A stretch of 64,000 nt of DNA from Adenophora triphylla var. japonica (taxonomy: Eukaryota > Streptophyta > Magnoliopsida > Asterales > Campanulaceae), in contig JAFEMH010000520.1 in NCBI GenBank assembly GCA_022495995.1, forward strand, positions 372,001 to 436,000, in the 5' to 3' direction. Below, one piece after another: positions 61,649-64,000 of the stretch (positions within the stretch are counted from its first letter, which is position 1; the number at the start of each line of letters is the position of its first letter). The position numbers and the translations under genes are program-made. The notes beneath the pieces were generated by a model. It saw only the letters and a program-made list of their open reading frames with translations, ran no database searches and was not told the DNA's origin.

Positions 61649-64000
61649 AAATCTCCAACTTTCATCTAACCTCCAGATCATAACCAAAACTCCCCCGCTT
61701 TTGCCTCGAGATCTTTGTCTAACGAGATCTGAACATTCGCCAAGTTCGAACGCATATGTTGAAACTTGCTAGTTGGAATGGATTTCGTAAACATGTCGGC
61801 GGGATTGTCCGCGTTACCAGCTTTCTTCACACGTTGATCCGCTTCTCGCTCGAGAAAATGATACCTCACGTCTATGTGCTTGGTGCTCGTGATAAACTTG
61901 ATCTTTGGCGAACAAATTGCACTCGAAGCAGTCCTGAAAATATTGCGGCTAATCCTGATGTAACCCGAGGTCGCGATCGAAACCATTTAGCCATATTCCC
62001 TCCTTGTCGACACGTAAATGTCGTGTACTCCGCCTTCAGTAGTCGGCAAAGTCACTTATAGATTGTAGAGTAGCCTTCACGTTGTAAACAGTGACCCACC
62101 AATAGTGAATACGTACCCGATCATAGATCTCCCCGTGTCAGCGTCCCGAATAGTGCGAGATCACATGATAACCCTCATTTGCATATTTTGTACGCTGCGT
62201 AAATGAATCTAACATCCGATGTACCCACACTAAGGTACACGAAGATCTGATACATTGCTTGTCACATGATGTTCCTTACTAACAACAGCCTTAACAACAT
62301 GAAGCGAGATCCGGCTATTTACCCGAATCATGGCATACGTGAACTACTAACTACACTGGCATAAGGTACTCAAGTCATATACTCTCTCTTCATCCGATTT
62401 TGGTGCAAATGTAATAGACAGACGTACATTATTTGCGCTCGAAAGAATCTAAAGGCTTTGTTGTAGACATGCCCAAACATTTCTAAAACTTTCTTCATGC
62501 CGATTTTTCTTGCCGCACCCAGATCCTTTATCGCGAACTCTCCGGACGGTAGACCACTTCAACTTCTAAATATTTGACTTCTTGGCAATTGCAATCAACA
62601 TATCGTCAGCATAAAGAACCCGAATAGATGATCGAGACCATCCACCAACTTATTGCTTGATGCCAACAGTAGACGGGCTCTCGTGTAACCCGATCTCGTA
62701 AATATAGGCGTCGAACCGTTTATACCGCTACTGGCGATTCTTGCACCCATACAATGACTTCTTCAACTTACACACGTATCTTCTTTCCCCAGAACCTTGA
62801 ACCCATCTGGTTGTGCCATATAAATCTCCTCCTCCAACTCTCCATGTAGAAAAGTTGTTTTCACATCTAGCTGCTCGAGCTCCAAATCCTGATATTTATG
62901 CCACCATTGCTAAGAGCACTCTGATAGATGTTTGTCTAACCACTGGTGAGAAAATCTCATTTTAGTCAATGCCCTCCCTCTGTGTGAAACCCCTAGCAAC
63001 CACACGAGCTTTTTACTTGACCCCCTCTTATGGTGACATACTTTCCTTGTTCTTGAAAACCCATTTGCAAGTGACAATCTTTCTGCCTTCTGGCCTCTTG
63101 GTTAACTCGTATGTCTGATTCTTGTGAAGTGACTCAATCTAATCTCCCATAGCTGCATGCCACTAGGCAGACTCTGAACATGTAACTGCTTTCTTGAAAG
63201 TAGTTGGCTCTGTCTCTGACGGTAGGTCATGATGAACATCTGACTGTGAACCACTCAACTCTGCAGTATCTTGTAGCTCCACCTGTTTATCAACATTACC
63301 AACATCTGATACAACCACAAATCTCATAATAGGATTAAGCACAGAATTTTCATCAAAGACAACATTCCTGCTTATAATAACCCTACCCTCTTATGGAGAC
63401 CAAATTCGATATCTCTTGACACCATCTCCATAACCCATGAAAACACCTTTTCTAGCCCTCGGCTCTAACTTCTCATCATCCACATGATAATAAGCAGTAC
63501 AACCAAAGCCCTTAAATTAGAATAATCAACATGTTTACCTGACCATATCTCATTGGGAACTTTGAGATCGATACTTGTATGTGGTCCGCGATTTATCAAG
63601 TAAGATGTTGTACTAACCACTTTTGCCCATAACCGCTTAGAAAACCTTTAATTGGAGAGCATGCACCTTGCTCTAGCTAACAATGTCTGATTCATGCGCT
63701 CAGTGACACCATTCTGCTGTGGTGTACCCCTGATAGTGAAATGACTAGAAATCCCCACTTCCTTGCAGAACTCATCGAACTCAGCACTACAAAACTCCAA
63801 CCCATTATCTGTCTGGAGTCGTTTGATCTTCTACCCTGTCTGATTCACCACTAATGTCTTGCACTGTCTAAAATTGGTGAGAACCTCACTCTTGTACTTC
63901 ATAATAATCATCTAAGTCTTCCTCGAGTAGTCATCAATTATAGACAAGAAATACATGTGACCCCTCAATGATTCCTGACGTGAAGGTCCATAACAATCCG
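61649..64000 (-). pseudogene. Element P RNase H, RT and integrase remnants
   Basis: Minus strand: RNase H end SPKIKFITSTKHIDVRYHFL and ADNPADMFTKSIPTSKFQH (61730-61900); RT pieces with LELEQLDVKTTFLHGELEEE and IYMAQ (62800-62890) and KWVFKN-like sequence near 63050; integrase C-terminal and core motifs near 63400-63990, including NGVTERMNQTLLARARCML (63650-63720) and LQTDNGLEF (63790-63815). Stops and small deletions are frequent; no open frame over about 100 codons. Confidence 0.8.

Larger units (their letters stand above)
61130..64000 (-). mobile_element. Ty1/copia element P, runs off the window
   Basis: Left (3') LTR about 61130-61648, related to the K LTR but more diverged. It is followed by minus-strand RNase H, RT and integrase remnants to the window end. 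The 5' LTR lies outside. Confidence 0.8.

Overview
This window is nuclear DNA of a flowering plant, most likely a eudicot. It has spliced host exons with GT/AG borders, Stowaway-type MITEs and many nested, decayed LTR retrotransposons. Nearly all long open frames belong to retrotransposons. No prokaryotic operon, rRNA, tRNA gene or CRISPR array is visible.

Region 1 (29-24240, + strand) is one host gene: six exons of an acyl-protein thioesterase-like serine hydrolase. Its reading frame, splice sites and catalytic Ser, Asp and His are all intact, although about 18 kb of transposons sits in its introns. Intron 2 (6.6 kb) carries a truncated copia element A (1390-6103, minus) with a second copia element B nested in it (2288-4988, plus), plus a Stowaway MITE. 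Intron 4 (16.3 kb) carries copia element C (8631-20274, minus), itself hit by copia element D (10879-16990) and by a hAT-type MITE (17497-18222). A small non-autonomous LTR element E (20438-22218) and two Stowaway MITEs follow.

Region 2 (24240-34000) starts with a gypsy-type remnant G, interrupted by a young copia element F (24869-29646, minus). A 272-bp tandem duplication, a Stowaway MITE and a truncated gypsy LTR L follow.

Region 3 (34000-52750) is a SIRE/Maximus-like copia composite on the + strand: a 5' LTR (X), a deleted gag, integrase, RT/RNase H and a long downstream env-like ORF. It ends in a polypurine tract and a 3' LTR (Y) that does not resemble X. It is interrupted by a GC-rich MITE, a solo gypsy LTR (J, 37677-39015) and a complete but coding-dead copia element M (43876-51442, minus).

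Region 4 (52750-57430, minus strand) holds host-derived remnants: a Mutator-type N-terminal fragment, a five-exon HROB-like pseudogene with palindromic repeats upstream of its start, and two well-spliced exons of an unrecognised gene.

Region 5 (58000-64000) contains two related, degenerate minus-strand copia elements, K and P, plus TIR-bearing MITEs. P runs off the window.

Target-site duplications (TSDs) confirm insertions of B, C, D, E, F, M and the hAT MITE exactly; those of A and J are imperfect. The most striking cross-cutting pattern is that at least seven unrelated LTR families carry a cluster of short GC-rich self-complementary motifs ending about 60-75 bp upstream of the presumed TATA box.
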